Part shown: positions 17,893-26,362 of the stretch, piece after piece
How positions within the stretch are numbered: the stretch's first letter is position 1
Layout of the letters: each line of letters begins with the position of its first letter
Source of the DNA: S5-A14a sp050908895
GTDB taxonomy: Bacteria > Bacillota > Clostridia > Peptostreptococcales > Anaerovoracaceae
NCBI GenBank assembly: GCA_050908895.1
Contig: CP171222.1
Location: forward strand, 372,001-436,000
Length of the DNA: 64,000 bases
Direction of reading: 5' to 3'
The notes under the pieces: model-generated
Told to the model about the DNA's origin: nothing
The model's input: only the letters and a program-made list of their open reading frames with translations
Database searches by the model: none
Position numbers and translations under genes: made by a program

Positions 17893-18918
17893 ATGAAGAA
17901 AAAATTAACGCTGTTACTTGTATTTATTTTATGTATGGGAGTGCTGTCTGGTTGTGGAAATTCAAAAGATAAGAAGACAACCTCAGATAAAATTATCACT
18001 GTTAAAATAGCTCATACAGACTCATCTTCAAGATCAACACATAAGTGGGCTGAATGGTTAGGCAAATACCTAGAAAAAGAAGCTCCGGGGAAATTTAAAG
18101 TTGAAGTATATTCTGATGGGTCATTGGGGGATACTCCGGATGCAATTGCAGGTCTAGGGCTAGGCACTGTACAAATGGTTTTCGATTTATCGTCAGCATT
18201 TACTCAGATTGCAGGATATGAATCAGCATGCATAGATTTACCTTATTTATACCCGTCATATGAGGAATGGATTGAGGGAACATTTAAAAATGGTGGTCTA
18301 GAACTTTTTAATAAAACTATTTCCAGTGCAGATTTTTATTGCATAGACATGTATTACAATGGTATGAGGCAACTTATATCTAGAGATAAAATTTATCATA
18401 ACACGGGAGATTTGAAAGGTCAGAAAGTTAGAATAGCTCAGAATGATCTAAATATTGAGATGTGGAATGCTCTTGGCGCGAACCCTACTCCTATGGCTTG
18501 GGGTGAAGTAGTTACATCTTTATCACAAGGGCAGATTAATGCTCTAGACCATTCACTAGGGGTATTCAACGACTTCAATTTGCATGAGATTGCACCTTAT
18601 GTAACTTTGACTAACCACGCATCATCTCCATTTCCAATTGTATGTTCTAAAAAATGGATTGAGTCGCTGGACAAGGAAGATAGAAAAGTTCTGGAAGAAG
18701 GCGTTCACAAAATGGCCAAATCTCAAAGAGATGAGGAAAGAAAAAAAGAAGAAGAATATATTGAAAGATTTAAAAGTGAAAATGCCCAAGTATATGAGCT
18801 TAACTCGGACGAAATAAAAGCTTTTGAGAAGGCAAGTGAACCAGTTTACAAGTGGATGCGTTCGAAAGCAGGAGATGAAATTGTTGATAAGTGGCTTGCA
18901 ACCAAACCTAAAAAATAA
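17893..18918 (+). CDS. dctP: TRAP transporter solute-binding lipoprotein (DctP family)
   Basis: 341 residues. A lipoprotein signal peptide ends in the lipobox GVLSGC, anchoring the protein to the outer face of the membrane. The mature part is a DctP-type binding protein (KIAHTDSSSRSTHKWAEWL at the start, VRIAQNDLNIEMWNALGANP with the family's conserved Arg, then the LSQGQINALDHS segment). It captures an organic acid or amino acid for the DctQM permease encoded next. GAAAGGA precedes ATG 17893. The substrate cannot be read from sequence. Confidence 0.92.
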   Translation: MKKKLTLLLVFILCMGVLSGCGNSKDKKTTSDKIITVKIAHTDSSSRSTHKWAEWLGKYLEKEAPGKFKVEVYSDGSLGDTPDAIAGLGLGTVQMVFDLSSAFTQIAGYESACIDLPYLYPSYEEWIEGTFKNGGLELFNKTISSADFYCIDMYYNGMRQLISRDKIYHNTGDLKGQKVRIAQNDLNIEMWNALGANPTPMAWGEVVTSLSQGQINALDHSLGVFNDFNLHEIAPYVTLTNHASSPFPIVCSKKWIESLDKEDRKVLEEGVHKMAKSQRDEERKKEEEYIERFKSENAQVYELNSDEIKAFEKASEPVYKWMRSKAGDEIVDKWLATKPKK

Positions 18919-18937
18919 CAATATCATAGGTAATTAA

Positions 18938-18965
18938 AAGGGGGACAAATTGATCTGTCCCCTTA
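18938..18965 (+). other. Hairpin between dctP and dctQ
   Basis: AAGGGGGACA pairs with TGTCCCCTT over an 8-base loop. Such hairpins behind solute-binding protein genes usually protect the upstream mRNA or partly terminate, giving more binding protein than permease. Confidence 0.6.
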
Positions 18966-18992
18966 CTTTAAATAAACTACGAAAAGGAGTTT

Positions 18993-19547
18993 GTGATTTG
19001 TAAGAATCACGTAAATGTTATGGGAGAAAAAAAGAATAATTTTTTAAATATTCTAAATAAAACGGAAGAAATTTGTCTGGTTATAATGTTTGCACTAATG
19101 GTTATTGCTATTTTTTTGCAAATTATTATGAGATTTGTTTTTAATAATTCTTTATCATGGTCAGAAGAACTTGGTAAATTTATTTTTGTATGGATTTCAT
19201 GGCTTGGGATAAGTATTGGACAACGAAAAAATGAACATATTAAAATTACTATGATTATCAATAAATTACCGCTTAAACTGCAAAATTTTATCGAAATTAT
19301 AGCAAATATGATTTTGATAGCTATTTTGGCAGTGACCATTTATTATGCAGTGCTTTTGGTACATTTTCAACAAAACGTAAACTATGCAGGGATTAAGATA
19401 AGCACTTCATGGGGGTATTTATCACTTGTATTGGGGTGCTCCTTTATGGGACTTAGGATATTTGGAAGGATTTATGAGAATATAAGGAATGTTCTGGGCA
19501 AGAGCTTGGATGAAAGTATGGATGAGAATGTAGCGAGGGGGAATTAA
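18993..19547 (+). CDS. dctQ: TRAP transporter small membrane subunit (DctQ family)
   Basis: 184 residues with four predicted membrane segments, including IMFALMVIAIFLQIIMRFVF, the conserved SLSWSEELGKFIFVWISWLG segment, and two more helices after INKLPLKLQNFIEII. It is the small permease partner of DctM. The start is uncertain: GTG 18993 lies only three bases after AGGAG, while ATG 19020 is about 30 bases away with no site of its own. The gene ends just before dctM. Confidence 0.88.
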   Translation: MICKNHVNVMGEKKNNFLNILNKTEEICLVIMFALMVIAIFLQIIMRFVFNNSLSWSEELGKFIFVWISWLGISIGQRKNEHIKITMIINKLPLKLQNFIEIIANMILIAILAVTIYYAVLLVHFQQNVNYAGIKISTSWGYLSLVLGCSFMGLRIFGRIYENIRNVLGKSLDESMDENVARGN

Positions 19548-19550
19548 CAT

Positions 19551-20864
19551 ATGGCAATAGGTATTTTGTTTGTTTCTATGGCAGTTTTGCTATTGATAGC
19601 AGTTCCGGTAGGCTTCGCCATTGGGGGTGCAACAATGTTATCGATGTTTACCTTCTCAGATTTAGACATGGTAATTAACGCGCAGTATTGCTATAGTGGG
19701 ATATTTTCATTTACTGTTATGGCAATACCATTTTTTATGTTAGCAGGTTTAATAATGTCAACAGGTGGCATTGCGAAAAGAATTGTAAATTTTGCGGCTG
19801 CACTAATTGATTTTGTAAATGGAGCAATTGGGTGTGTTAGTATAATAGCATGTATGTTTTTTGGTGCATTGTCAGGCTCGGGGATGGCTACAGCATCAGC
19901 TATAGGCAGTATGATGATTCCGGAGATGAAAAAAAAGGGGTATGACCCGGCGTATGCAGCCACAATTATATGTTTTGGTGGCATTGTAGGCCCTATAATT
20001 CCGCCAAGCTTGTCATTTGTTTTATATGGAGCTTCAACTAACGTCTCAATACCTAATTTGTTTTTGGCAGGTGTACTACCCGGAATTTTGATTGGAGTTA
20101 TTTTTGTTGCGACTAATATAGTTATGTGTACGATAAGCAAGACTGACTTAAGAGCTAATAATAAGTCTGTATTAGAAAATATACCTGCAAGGGAATTTAT
20201 GAGGAGAAGAATTCATAATATTTTAACAGCAACCAAAGAAGGGTTTTGGGCACTTTTATCTCCAATAATAATACTTGGAGGAATTTATTCCGGTATATTT
20301 ACCCCTACAGAAGCAGCTTGTGTATCAGTTGTATATTCTTTGATAATTAGCTTATTTGTATACAGAGATATGACCTTTAAGGATTTGTACAAAACATTTC
20401 TTGACACAGCAGTACTAAACGGAGTAACTTCATTCCTATTAGGATACTCAACTGTATTTTCCACATTCATGACTTTTGAAAAAATTCCACAAGGAATAAC
20501 TGAATTTTTGACCAATGTATCTGATAATCCGTATGTAGTACTTATGTTTATTAATATTATACTACTTGTGGTTGGATGTTTTCTGGATACAGTGCCTGCA
20601 ATAATAGTAATGGCACCTATGTTACTACCTACAGTTAAGGCTTTACATATAGATCCTGTTCATTTTGGTGTAATTATGGCTGTTAATCTTGCTTTAGGAC
20701 TTTGTTCACCTCCTTATGGATGCAATTTATTTGTAGGTGCAGCCGTTGCAAAAATAAAGATGGAAACTATGTTTAAATACATTTTACCATACTTTGTCAT
20801 AGGTGTTATTTCACTACTGATAATTACATATATACCGGCTATTTCATTGGTGTTCGTAAAATAA
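19551..20864 (+). CDS. dctM: TRAP transporter large permease (DctM family)
   Basis: 437-residue, roughly 12-helix permease of the DctM/ion transporter superfamily; it uses a sodium or proton gradient to import the ligand delivered by DctP. Family landmarks are AIPFFMLAGLIMSTGGIAKR, GALSGSGMATASAIGSMMIP and FGGIVGPIIPPSLSFVLYG. ATG 19551 follows GAGGGGG and lies three bases after the dctQ stop. The operon appears to end here; no strong terminator is seen in the short gap after it. Confidence 0.93.
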   Translation: MAIGILFVSMAVLLLIAVPVGFAIGGATMLSMFTFSDLDMVINAQYCYSGIFSFTVMAIPFFMLAGLIMSTGGIAKRIVNFAAALIDFVNGAIGCVSIIACMFFGALSGSGMATASAIGSMMIPEMKKKGYDPAYAATIICFGGIVGPIIPPSLSFVLYGASTNVSIPNLFLAGVLPGILIGVIFVATNIVMCTISKTDLRANNKSVLENIPAREFMRRRIHNILTATKEGFWALLSPIIILGGIYSGIFTPTEAACVSVVYSLIISLFVYRDMTFKDLYKTFLDTAVLNGVTSFLLGYSTVFSTFMTFEKIPQGITEFLTNVSDNPYVVLMFINIILLVVGCFLDTVPAIIVMAPMLLPTVKALHIDPVHFGVIMAVNLALGLCSPPYGCNLFVGAAVAKIKMETMFKYILPYFVIGVISLLIITYIPAISLVFVK

Positions 20865-20958
20865 AATTGATGTTATTGTCTTGGTTAATGAATTAAAATT
20901 TTAGATATTGTTAAACTGTAGTCTACTACTTTAACTTGGAATGATGTATAATGGCAAT

Positions 20959-21561
20959 ATGAAACTATATTTGCAAGATCCAACATATGAATTTACAAAG
21001 CCACTTGAAAAGACCATAAAAGAAAATTTTGCGATTGCTCAAGGAGGTGCCGGTGCCTATGCCTTTGCAACTAAAGAGGGCATAGATAGAATTTTAGGTA
21101 GTGCAGAGTTCAAAAAACTTATGGAGAAAGGTACTTGGGAGATTATCGTTGGTACAGACGATATAACAGACGTAAGGGCCCTTAAAGCTTTGCAACGTTT
21201 TGAAGAAAAATTCAAACCTCAGCTAATTGCACAAGTTTACATTCATCAAGATATAGGTTCAATTTTTCATCCTAAGTACAGTTGGTTTGACCAAGAAAAA
21301 GGAGGGGCCTTAGTTATAGGCTCCGGAAATTTGACAAAACGAGGAGTGAGAAATAACAGGGAAGCTTACACAGTTGTTCCTCTAGATGAAGACGCATTAA
21401 TGCAAGTAAAAAAAGAATGGACAAGATGGACAAATCACAGCAAAGATTGCCTATACACGGTACAAGATGCAATCGCCATTCTGAAGTCAGACCAACGAAC
21501 TTTTTTGTCACGTGTACTTGGTAAAATAAAGAACTTATTATATCCAAAAGTGAAAGTTTAA
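20959..21561 (+). CDS. Phospholipase D-like protein, single PLD module
   Basis: About 200 residues. The HxK pair appears in FHPKYSWF, followed by LVIGSGNLTKRGVRNNRE, a PLD/NgoFVII-type nuclease motif (His-Lys-Ser/Asn). Only one module is present, so the protein would need to dimerise, as single-module PLD nucleases do. The role is unknown; DNA cleavage or binding is possible. Starts at 20941, 20944 and 20959 share the frame and none has a ribosome site. TATAAT at 20947-20952 would place the transcript start at about 20959, so a leaderless mRNA beginning at ATG 20959 is a serious option. Confidence 0.7.
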   Translation: MKLYLQDPTYEFTKPLEKTIKENFAIAQGGAGAYAFATKEGIDRILGSAEFKKLMEKGTWEIIVGTDDITDVRALKALQRFEEKFKPQLIAQVYIHQDIGSIFHPKYSWFDQEKGGALVIGSGNLTKRGVRNNREAYTVVPLDEDALMQVKKEWTRWTNHSKDCLYTVQDAIAILKSDQRTFLSRVLGKIKNLLYPKVKV

Positions 21562-21581
21562 AATCAAAAGGAGGCATTAAA

Positions 21582-22073
21582 ATGAAGCGATCGATGAGAA
21601 GAAGCAGGCAAGAGTTAAACGAGGCAGATTTAAAAGACGTTATAGAACGAAATAACGCAGGAGTACTATCGCTAATAGGCGATGATGGTTATCCCTACGG
21701 GGTTCCAATAACTTATGTTTATGGAGAAGATGAAAATTTTTATTTCCATTCTGCGATTAGCGGACACAAAATAGATGCTGTCCGAAACTGTCATAAGGCC
21801 TGCTTTACTATCATTGATGAAAACAAGGTGGTGCCGGATGAATACACCACCTACTTCAGAAGTATAGTGGCAATAGGAGACGTTCATCTTATAGAGGATG
21901 ACCAAGAGAAGTTAAAAACCATTAAGCTTCTCAGCCAAAAAGTCAGACCGGGTCACATAGATGAAATGGATGCGGTAATAAAAAAAGAATGGAAAGGTTT
22001 TGTTATGATTAAATTTATTCCTTTAGATTTAAAAGGAAAAGAAGCTATGGAATTGATGAAAGCAAAAAATTAA
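21582..22073 (+). CDS. Pyridoxamine 5'-phosphate oxidase-fold flavoprotein, NimA-like
   Basis: 163 residues in the split-barrel FMN-binding fold. The start MKRSMRRSRQEL, the GVLSLIGDDGYPYGVPITYVY strand pair and FHSAISGHKIDAVRNCHKACF are typical of the nitroimidazole-resistance (Nim) branch. Such proteins bind FMN, heme or F420-like cofactors and reduce small molecules; the substrate here is unknown. AAAGGAGG sits well before ATG 21582. It follows the PLD-like gene by 20 bases and is probably cotranscribed with it. Confidence 0.85.
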   Translation: MKRSMRRSRQELNEADLKDVIERNNAGVLSLIGDDGYPYGVPITYVYGEDENFYFHSAISGHKIDAVRNCHKACFTIIDENKVVPDEYTTYFRSIVAIGDVHLIEDDQEKLKTIKLLSQKVRPGHIDEMDAVIKKEWKGFVMIKFIPLDLKGKEAMELMKAKN

Positions 22074-22077
22074 ATAA

Positions 22078-22114
22078 AAGAATCCCCATAGCTATATATG
22101 CAATGGGGGTTCTT
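22078..22114. terminator. Bidirectional terminator between converging genes
   Basis: AAGAATCCCCAT pairs with ATGGGGGTTCTT (12 bp, one G-U). On the minus strand the tail is T-rich (TTTTATTT), serving the superoxide reductase gene; the plus-strand tail is weaker. Confidence 0.7.
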
Positions 22115-22177
22115 AAATTATTCATTTAACTTGCTAAATAAAAATCGAAATTTAGTACAATAGACTCGATCTATCTA

Positions 22178-22558
22178 CTATGCCTCAGCTTTCCACAGAC
22201 CATGTAGGTTACAATATTCATAAGCAGCCTTCAGTTCTTCGCCTTCACCTAAGAAGAAAGTTGCTTCAGGCTCACCTGTGTGGTTAAGTTCCTGTAAACG
22301 TAGACCGTTAGAAGTTTCCAGAGCAACGAAGCCGATATAGTGCTCTTCGGTCATAGGGTGAGCAACGCTACCAACTTTAATTACAACTTTGCTTCCGTCT
22401 TTTTCTATTACCGGAACGTGCTTTTCTGTTGCTGCATCTGTTGTGTTAGCTTTAAGTTCAACCATTGGCTTTCCACAACATGATGGAGTATGATCTTCCG
22501 GACCATCTAACTTAGCAACAACTACGCCTGATTCTAGACATTTATAAACTTTTACCAT
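22178..22558 (-). CDS. dfx: Desulfoferrodoxin / superoxide reductase with incomplete center I
   Basis: 126 residues. It reduces superoxide to peroxide in anaerobes. The catalytic center II is complete: histidines in EKHVPVIE and SVAHPMTEEHYIG, and Cys plus His in EYCNLHGLW. The N-terminal desulforedoxin-like center I normally has four cysteines, but here only C7, C27 and C28 remain; residue 10 is serine in KCLESG. Center I iron is probably lost or altered, as in one-iron superoxide reductases, without loss of activity. AGGAGG precedes the start. Rubrerythrin nearby would remove the peroxide. Confidence 0.93.
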   Translation of the reverse strand: MVKVYKCLESGVVVAKLDGPEDHTPSCCGKPMVELKANTTDAATEKHVPVIEKDGSKVVIKVGSVAHPMTEEHYIGFVALETSNGLRLQELNHTGEPEATFFLGEGEELKAAYEYCNLHGLWKAEA

Positions 22559-22767
22559 TTTAAATTCCTCCTGAAATTATTTTATTCAACTAATTACCAC
22601 TGTTGTCGGAATTGGATTCACAACAACCTTAAAGCATTTATTAACACAAAAACATCCTTTTAAACATTATCTTAAATTTATTTTTTGAAAATTGGGGTAT
22701 TTATTGAAAATACGTAACAACAATAATTTAATTTTTGAGATAAAAAGAACTGAAGTAAGAGGTTAAT

Positions 22768-23550
22768 ATGTATTTTAATGTTTTTTTGGGCTTAATAATC
22801 CCTTTTATAGGAACATTTGCAGGAGCAGCTTGCGTATTTTTGATGAAAAAAGATTTGTCGAGAAACGTACAAAGAGGATTGACGGGTTTTGCCGGAGGAG
22901 TAATGGTAGCGGCTTCAATTTGGAGCTTGATAATACCGGCTATAGATCAATCAAAGCATATGGGGAAACTGGCTTTTTTACCATCGTTTATTGGGTTTTG
23001 GATTGGTGTGTTTTTTTTGCTTATTTTAGATCATGTAATACCTCATCTTCATGCAAACTCGAAAGAGGCAGAAGGTCCCCAAACAAAATTGGCAAAAACT
23101 ACAATGATGGTGCTTGCAGTTACACTACATAACATTCCTGAAGGAATGGCTGTGGGAATTGTGTGGGCAGGATATATAACCGGATCAAACGAAATTACGG
23201 CAGGAGGAGCCATGGCATTAGCCATTGGAATAGCTATTCAGAACTTCCCTGAAGGTGCCATAATCTCAATGCCTTTACATGCTGAAGGGAAGAGCAAAAA
23301 ACTCTCATTTGCAGGAGGTGTTCTCTCGGGTGTAGTTGAACCGATCGGAGCAATAATAACAATTCTTATGGCAGGTTTAATTGTACCCGCTATGCCGTAT
23401 TTGCTTTCTTTTGCCGCAGGAGCGATGATTTATGTTGTTGTAGAGGAACTTATTCCGGAGATGTCGGAAGGCAAGCATTCTGACATTGGAGTAATATTTT
23501 TTTCACTGGGATTTACTGTTATGATGTCTCTTGACGTTAGCTTAAGTTAA
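22768..23550 (+). CDS. ZIP family metal transporter
   Basis: 260 residues, about eight membrane helices. The metal-binding helices read TLHNIPEGMAVGIVWAG and IQNFPEGAIISMPL, the paired H-N-x-P-E-G and N-x-P-E-G signatures of ZIP proteins; VVEPIGAIITIL and VVEELIPE follow. It imports zinc or another divalent cation. AAGAGG precedes ATG 22768. It is followed at once by the zinc-uptake cluster, which supports zinc as substrate. The 209-base gap on its 5' side, shared with the divergent superoxide reductase gene, shows no convincing promoter to me. Confidence 0.92.
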   Translation: MYFNVFLGLIIPFIGTFAGAACVFLMKKDLSRNVQRGLTGFAGGVMVAASIWSLIIPAIDQSKHMGKLAFLPSFIGFWIGVFFLLILDHVIPHLHANSKEAEGPQTKLAKTTMMVLAVTLHNIPEGMAVGIVWAGYITGSNEITAGGAMALAIGIAIQNFPEGAIISMPLHAEGKSKKLSFAGGVLSGVVEPIGAIITILMAGLIVPAMPYLLSFAAGAMIYVVVEELIPEMSEGKHSDIGVIFFSLGFTVMMSLDVSLS

Positions 23551-23552
23551 TG

Positions 23553-23581
23553 TTGACAATAGCTAACAAGTTTGCTATAAT
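23553..23581 (+). promoter_or_regulatory. SigmaA promoter of the zinc cluster with embedded palindrome
   Basis: TTGACA (23553-23558), 17 bases, TATAAT (23576-23581). The spacer holds TAGCTAACAAGTTTGCTA (23560-23577), an imperfect palindrome around AAC-AA-GTT, which resembles the core of zinc repressor AdcR sites. An operator for zinc repression is inferred. Confidence 0.75.
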
Positions 23582-23652
23582 CATAGTTGGAAGTCGAGGC
23601 TAACAAAAGCTTAGGCTGTCCCCAAGAGATCAATTTAATAGAAAGGATTTTT

Positions 23653-24294
23653 TTGAATATGAGAAGTAGAAGTATTGGTAAAAAATTGTTTGTACTTATA
23701 GGTGTATTGGTTTTGGTTATTGCTATGGCGGGTTGTGGAAACTCTGAAAAAAAGAAAGATGATGATAAGCCTGCAAAAAAAGTTGAGAGCAAACAGACAG
23801 CATCACTTGAAGAATGGAACGGAACATGGAACAGTATAGAGGGTTACTATGATGAACCTGAAGTTAAAGCTGCAATTGAAAAGAAAGCAAAAAAAGACGG
23901 CAAGACTTTTGAGGAAGTAAAAGCAGAGAAAGCGAAAGAATCGCATGTTGATTGGTTGGGTCTTGAAATTGACGGCAAGACAATTAAATTTTTAGACAAT
24001 TTCAAGAGTAAAGGTGGAAAAGAAATTGAAAATGTAGAGTATGAATTCCAAGAAATGAAAGAAGTTAAAGGAGAAGGCGATGAACATAAACATTGGGCTG
24101 TTTTCAAAGCTAAGGGTAATGCAAAACATCCTTTACTTCTAATGATGCCTGTTCATGGAGAAGATGAAATTACACATTTCCATGTAAGATATGGTGAAAG
24201 TGTTGACGAGATGCTCAAGATGGATGATTGGTGGCCTGTGATGGCTAAAGATTCAAGTACCACAGATCAGGTTATTACTGAGGTAACGCAGTAA
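23653..24294 (+). CDS. zinT: ZinT-like zinc-binding lipoprotein
   Basis: 213 residues if translated from TTG 23653, which lies five bases after GAAAGGA; ATG 23659 is the alternative. A lipoprotein signal ends in AMAGC. The mature protein resembles ZinT/YodA: EEWNGTWNSIEGYYDEPEV at the start, VDWLGLEIDG, and histidines in EHKHWAVF, MMPVHGEDEITHFHVRYGE. It would bind zinc outside the membrane and hand it to ZnuA. In many Gram-positive bacteria this domain is fused to the zinc-binding protein (AdcA); here it is a separate gene with its own terminator, allowing higher expression than the transporter. Confidence 0.88.
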   Translation: MNMRSRSIGKKLFVLIGVLVLVIAMAGCGNSEKKKDDDKPAKKVESKQTASLEEWNGTWNSIEGYYDEPEVKAAIEKKAKKDGKTFEEVKAEKAKESHVDWLGLEIDGKTIKFLDNFKSKGGKEIENVEYEFQEMKEVKGEGDEHKHWAVFKAKGNAKHPLLLMMPVHGEDEITHFHVRYGESVDEMLKMDDWWPVMAKDSSTTDQVITEVTQ

Positions 24295-24317
24295 TTTTGC
24301 GGACATAAATATAATCA

Positions 24318-24345
24318 AAAGCCCGTGAGAATTCTCGGGCTTTTT
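24318..24345 (+). terminator. Terminator/attenuator between zinT and znuA
   Basis: AAAGCCCG, a short loop and CGGGCTTTTT. Partial readthrough would supply znuABC; TATAAT at 24350-24355 might also serve a separate promoter, although no -35 is clear. Confidence 0.85.
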
Positions 24346-24371
24346 AAAATATAATGACTAAGAAGGTTTTT

Positions 24372-25694
24372 ATGAAGAAAAGAAGAACATTAAGTGTTAT
24401 CGTGATTTGTCTCATGTTGGCTGCGCTACTGGTTGGTTGTGGAGCCAACAAGGCAGAAAAAACAGAAAAAAAACCCATCGTATATACATCGATATATCCG
24501 GTTTATGATTTAGTTCATCAGGTTGCAAAGGATACTGTAGACTTAAGAACTTTTATGCCTACTAATACAGACCCCCACTTGTGGGAACCTACAGCCAAAG
24601 ATATGAAAGAACTTGCAAAAGCAGATATCTTGTTCATAAACGGAGCAAATATGGAGAAGTGGAGCGATCAGGTTGCAAAAAATTTACCAAATTTGAAAAT
24701 AATAAATTTGTCTGACAAGGTGACGCTTATAACATATAAGGGTGCAGCCTCTATTGGCGATTTTCAATATATGGCTAAGATGCATGGTGAGGCAAATAAA
24801 AAATATAAATTTGAATTCGGGCATACTCACGAAGATATTATGAGAGTGACATTCGCAAGAAATGACCGGAATCTGCCGGAAGAAGAATTTGTAAAAAAAT
24901 GCAAGCAAATCATGTCTCAAAATGGCGAAACGGTAGGGCAGGAAAAAACTATTTCGGTTAAGGAGGGAAAGGTATATAACCTGGAAATGGGGCATGTCAG
25001 CGGAAGAATCCATTTTAAATTTGATAGTCCGGGAGATTGGTATGTAGTTTCTGACCGAGTTTCGGAACGTTTGTTACCTTATCAGATAGAAGAATCTAAT
25101 GGGGGAAAAGTGGAGCTGGAAGAAGTAGTGAACGGCTCGACGGCAAAACAGGATAAGATTACTTATGATCCTCACTCATGGCTTTCTATTAAAAATGCAA
25201 AGTCATATCTTAACTATATTTATGATGTTTTGGCAGAAAATTATGGAGACAATGCAAAGTTCTACAGAAAGAACAAATTTAAGGCAGTTGATAAACTAAC
25301 AGACATAGAAGCACATTATTTTGAAAAGTTTAAAAAACTAAAAAATAGAGAGTTCGTGGTTACCCACTATGCTTGGGAGTATCTGGCGCGGGAATATAAC
25401 CTGATTCAATATCCTCTTGAAGGCCTTGTATCAACAGAATCGCCAAGCCTTAAGACTATAAAAAAAGCAGTAGACTTTTCCCAAAAGAGAAAGATAAATA
25501 CAATTTTTTACGAAGACAATATGCCTCCAAAGGAAGCTGAAACAATTTCTCAAGAAATCAAGGGTGGTAAATTCGTACCGCTCAACAGCATGGAATATGT
25601 TAAGCCGGAGGAAGAAGCAGAAGGATCTTACACTAAATTTATGGAAGAAAATCTAGAAAAAATATATGAATCTTTGAAAGAAGGTGAACGATGA
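24372..25694 (+). CDS. znuA: Zinc ABC transporter substrate-binding lipoprotein with a large inserted domain
   Basis: 440 residues; about 300 is usual for the family. ATG 24372 follows AGAAGG; ATG 24354 lies ahead of that site. The lipobox is ALLVGC. Family landmarks are VYTSIYPVYDLV, a metal-binding TDPHLWEP, TYDPHSWLS, FVVTHYAWEYL and FYEDNMPPKEAE. Between the first two metal histidines, where other ZnuA proteins have a short His-rich loop, lies an extra domain of roughly 140 residues (about 120-260) with histidines in KMHGE, GHTHED and MGHVSGRIHF. I do not recognise that domain. It delivers zinc (possibly manganese) to the ZnuB channel. Confidence 0.88.
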   Translation: MKKRRTLSVIVICLMLAALLVGCGANKAEKTEKKPIVYTSIYPVYDLVHQVAKDTVDLRTFMPTNTDPHLWEPTAKDMKELAKADILFINGANMEKWSDQVAKNLPNLKIINLSDKVTLITYKGAASIGDFQYMAKMHGEANKKYKFEFGHTHEDIMRVTFARNDRNLPEEEFVKKCKQIMSQNGETVGQEKTISVKEGKVYNLEMGHVSGRIHFKFDSPGDWYVVSDRVSERLLPYQIEESNGGKVELEEVVNGSTAKQDKITYDPHSWLSIKNAKSYLNYIYDVLAENYGDNAKFYRKNKFKAVDKLTDIEAHYFEKFKKLKNREFVVTHYAWEYLAREYNLIQYPLEGLVSTESPSLKTIKKAVDFSQKRKINTIFYEDNMPPKEAETISQEIKGGKFVPLNSMEYVKPEEEAEGSYTKFMEENLEKIYESLKEGER

Positions 25695-26362
25695 ATCAGA
25701 TTGAAATTGATAATTTGCAATTTGGATATACAAAGGAGCTTGTGATTAAAAGAGCTAATTTCAAGCAAGAAAAGGGTCAGATTGTTTCCATACATGGAGA
25801 AAACGGCTCAGGAAAGAGCACTCTTTTGAAATTGATTTTGGGAGAGCTTACTCCTGATAAGGGAACAATAAAACTATTGGGAGAAGACATAAAAAAAATA
25901 AATAATTTTAGCAAAATTGCTTATGTCCCACAAATTCAAACTTTTTCCGGAGTTGCTTTTCCCATTACGACAACGGAAATAGTAGTGTTAAATCTGTATA
26001 GAGAATTTGGACTAATAAAAATACCGAAAAAAGAGCATAAGGAAAAGGCGAGAAAAATTCTCTGTGAAATGGGTCTTGAGAATTATCTTAACACCCCCTA
26101 TAATCAGCTGTCCGGTGGGTTTAAACAAAGAACTATGATAGCGAGGGCAATGCTGAGTAATCCGGATATTTTGATTCTTGACGAGCCTACGGCAGGTGTA
26201 GATCAGCAAAGCAAAGAAAATTTCTTAGAACTAGTTGCGGAAACTAATCGAACAAAATCTACAACTATACTAGTCGTAACTCATGAGATGGAATTAATTA
26301 AACAACATTTAAAGCCGGATGAATCATACAAAATGGTAGAGGGGGTATTAGAGAAATGTTAG
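25691..26362 (+). CDS. znuC: Zinc ABC transporter ATP-binding protein
   Basis: 223-residue ABC ATPase: Walker A GENGSGKST, Q-loop YVPQIQ, signature LSGGFKQR and Walker B ILILDEPTAG, ending with the H-loop VVTHE. It overlaps the znuA stop by four bases (ATGA) and is overlapped by znuB, so the three are translationally coupled. It powers uptake through the ZnuB channel. Confidence 0.93.
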   Translation: MNQIEIDNLQFGYTKELVIKRANFKQEKGQIVSIHGENGSGKSTLLKLILGELTPDKGTIKLLGEDIKKINNFSKIAYVPQIQTFSGVAFPITTTEIVVLNLYREFGLIKIPKKEHKEKARKILCEMGLENYLNTPYNQLSGGFKQRTMIARAMLSNPDILILDEPTAGVDQQSKENFLELVAETNRTKSTTILVVTHEMELIKQHLKPDESYKMVEGVLEKC

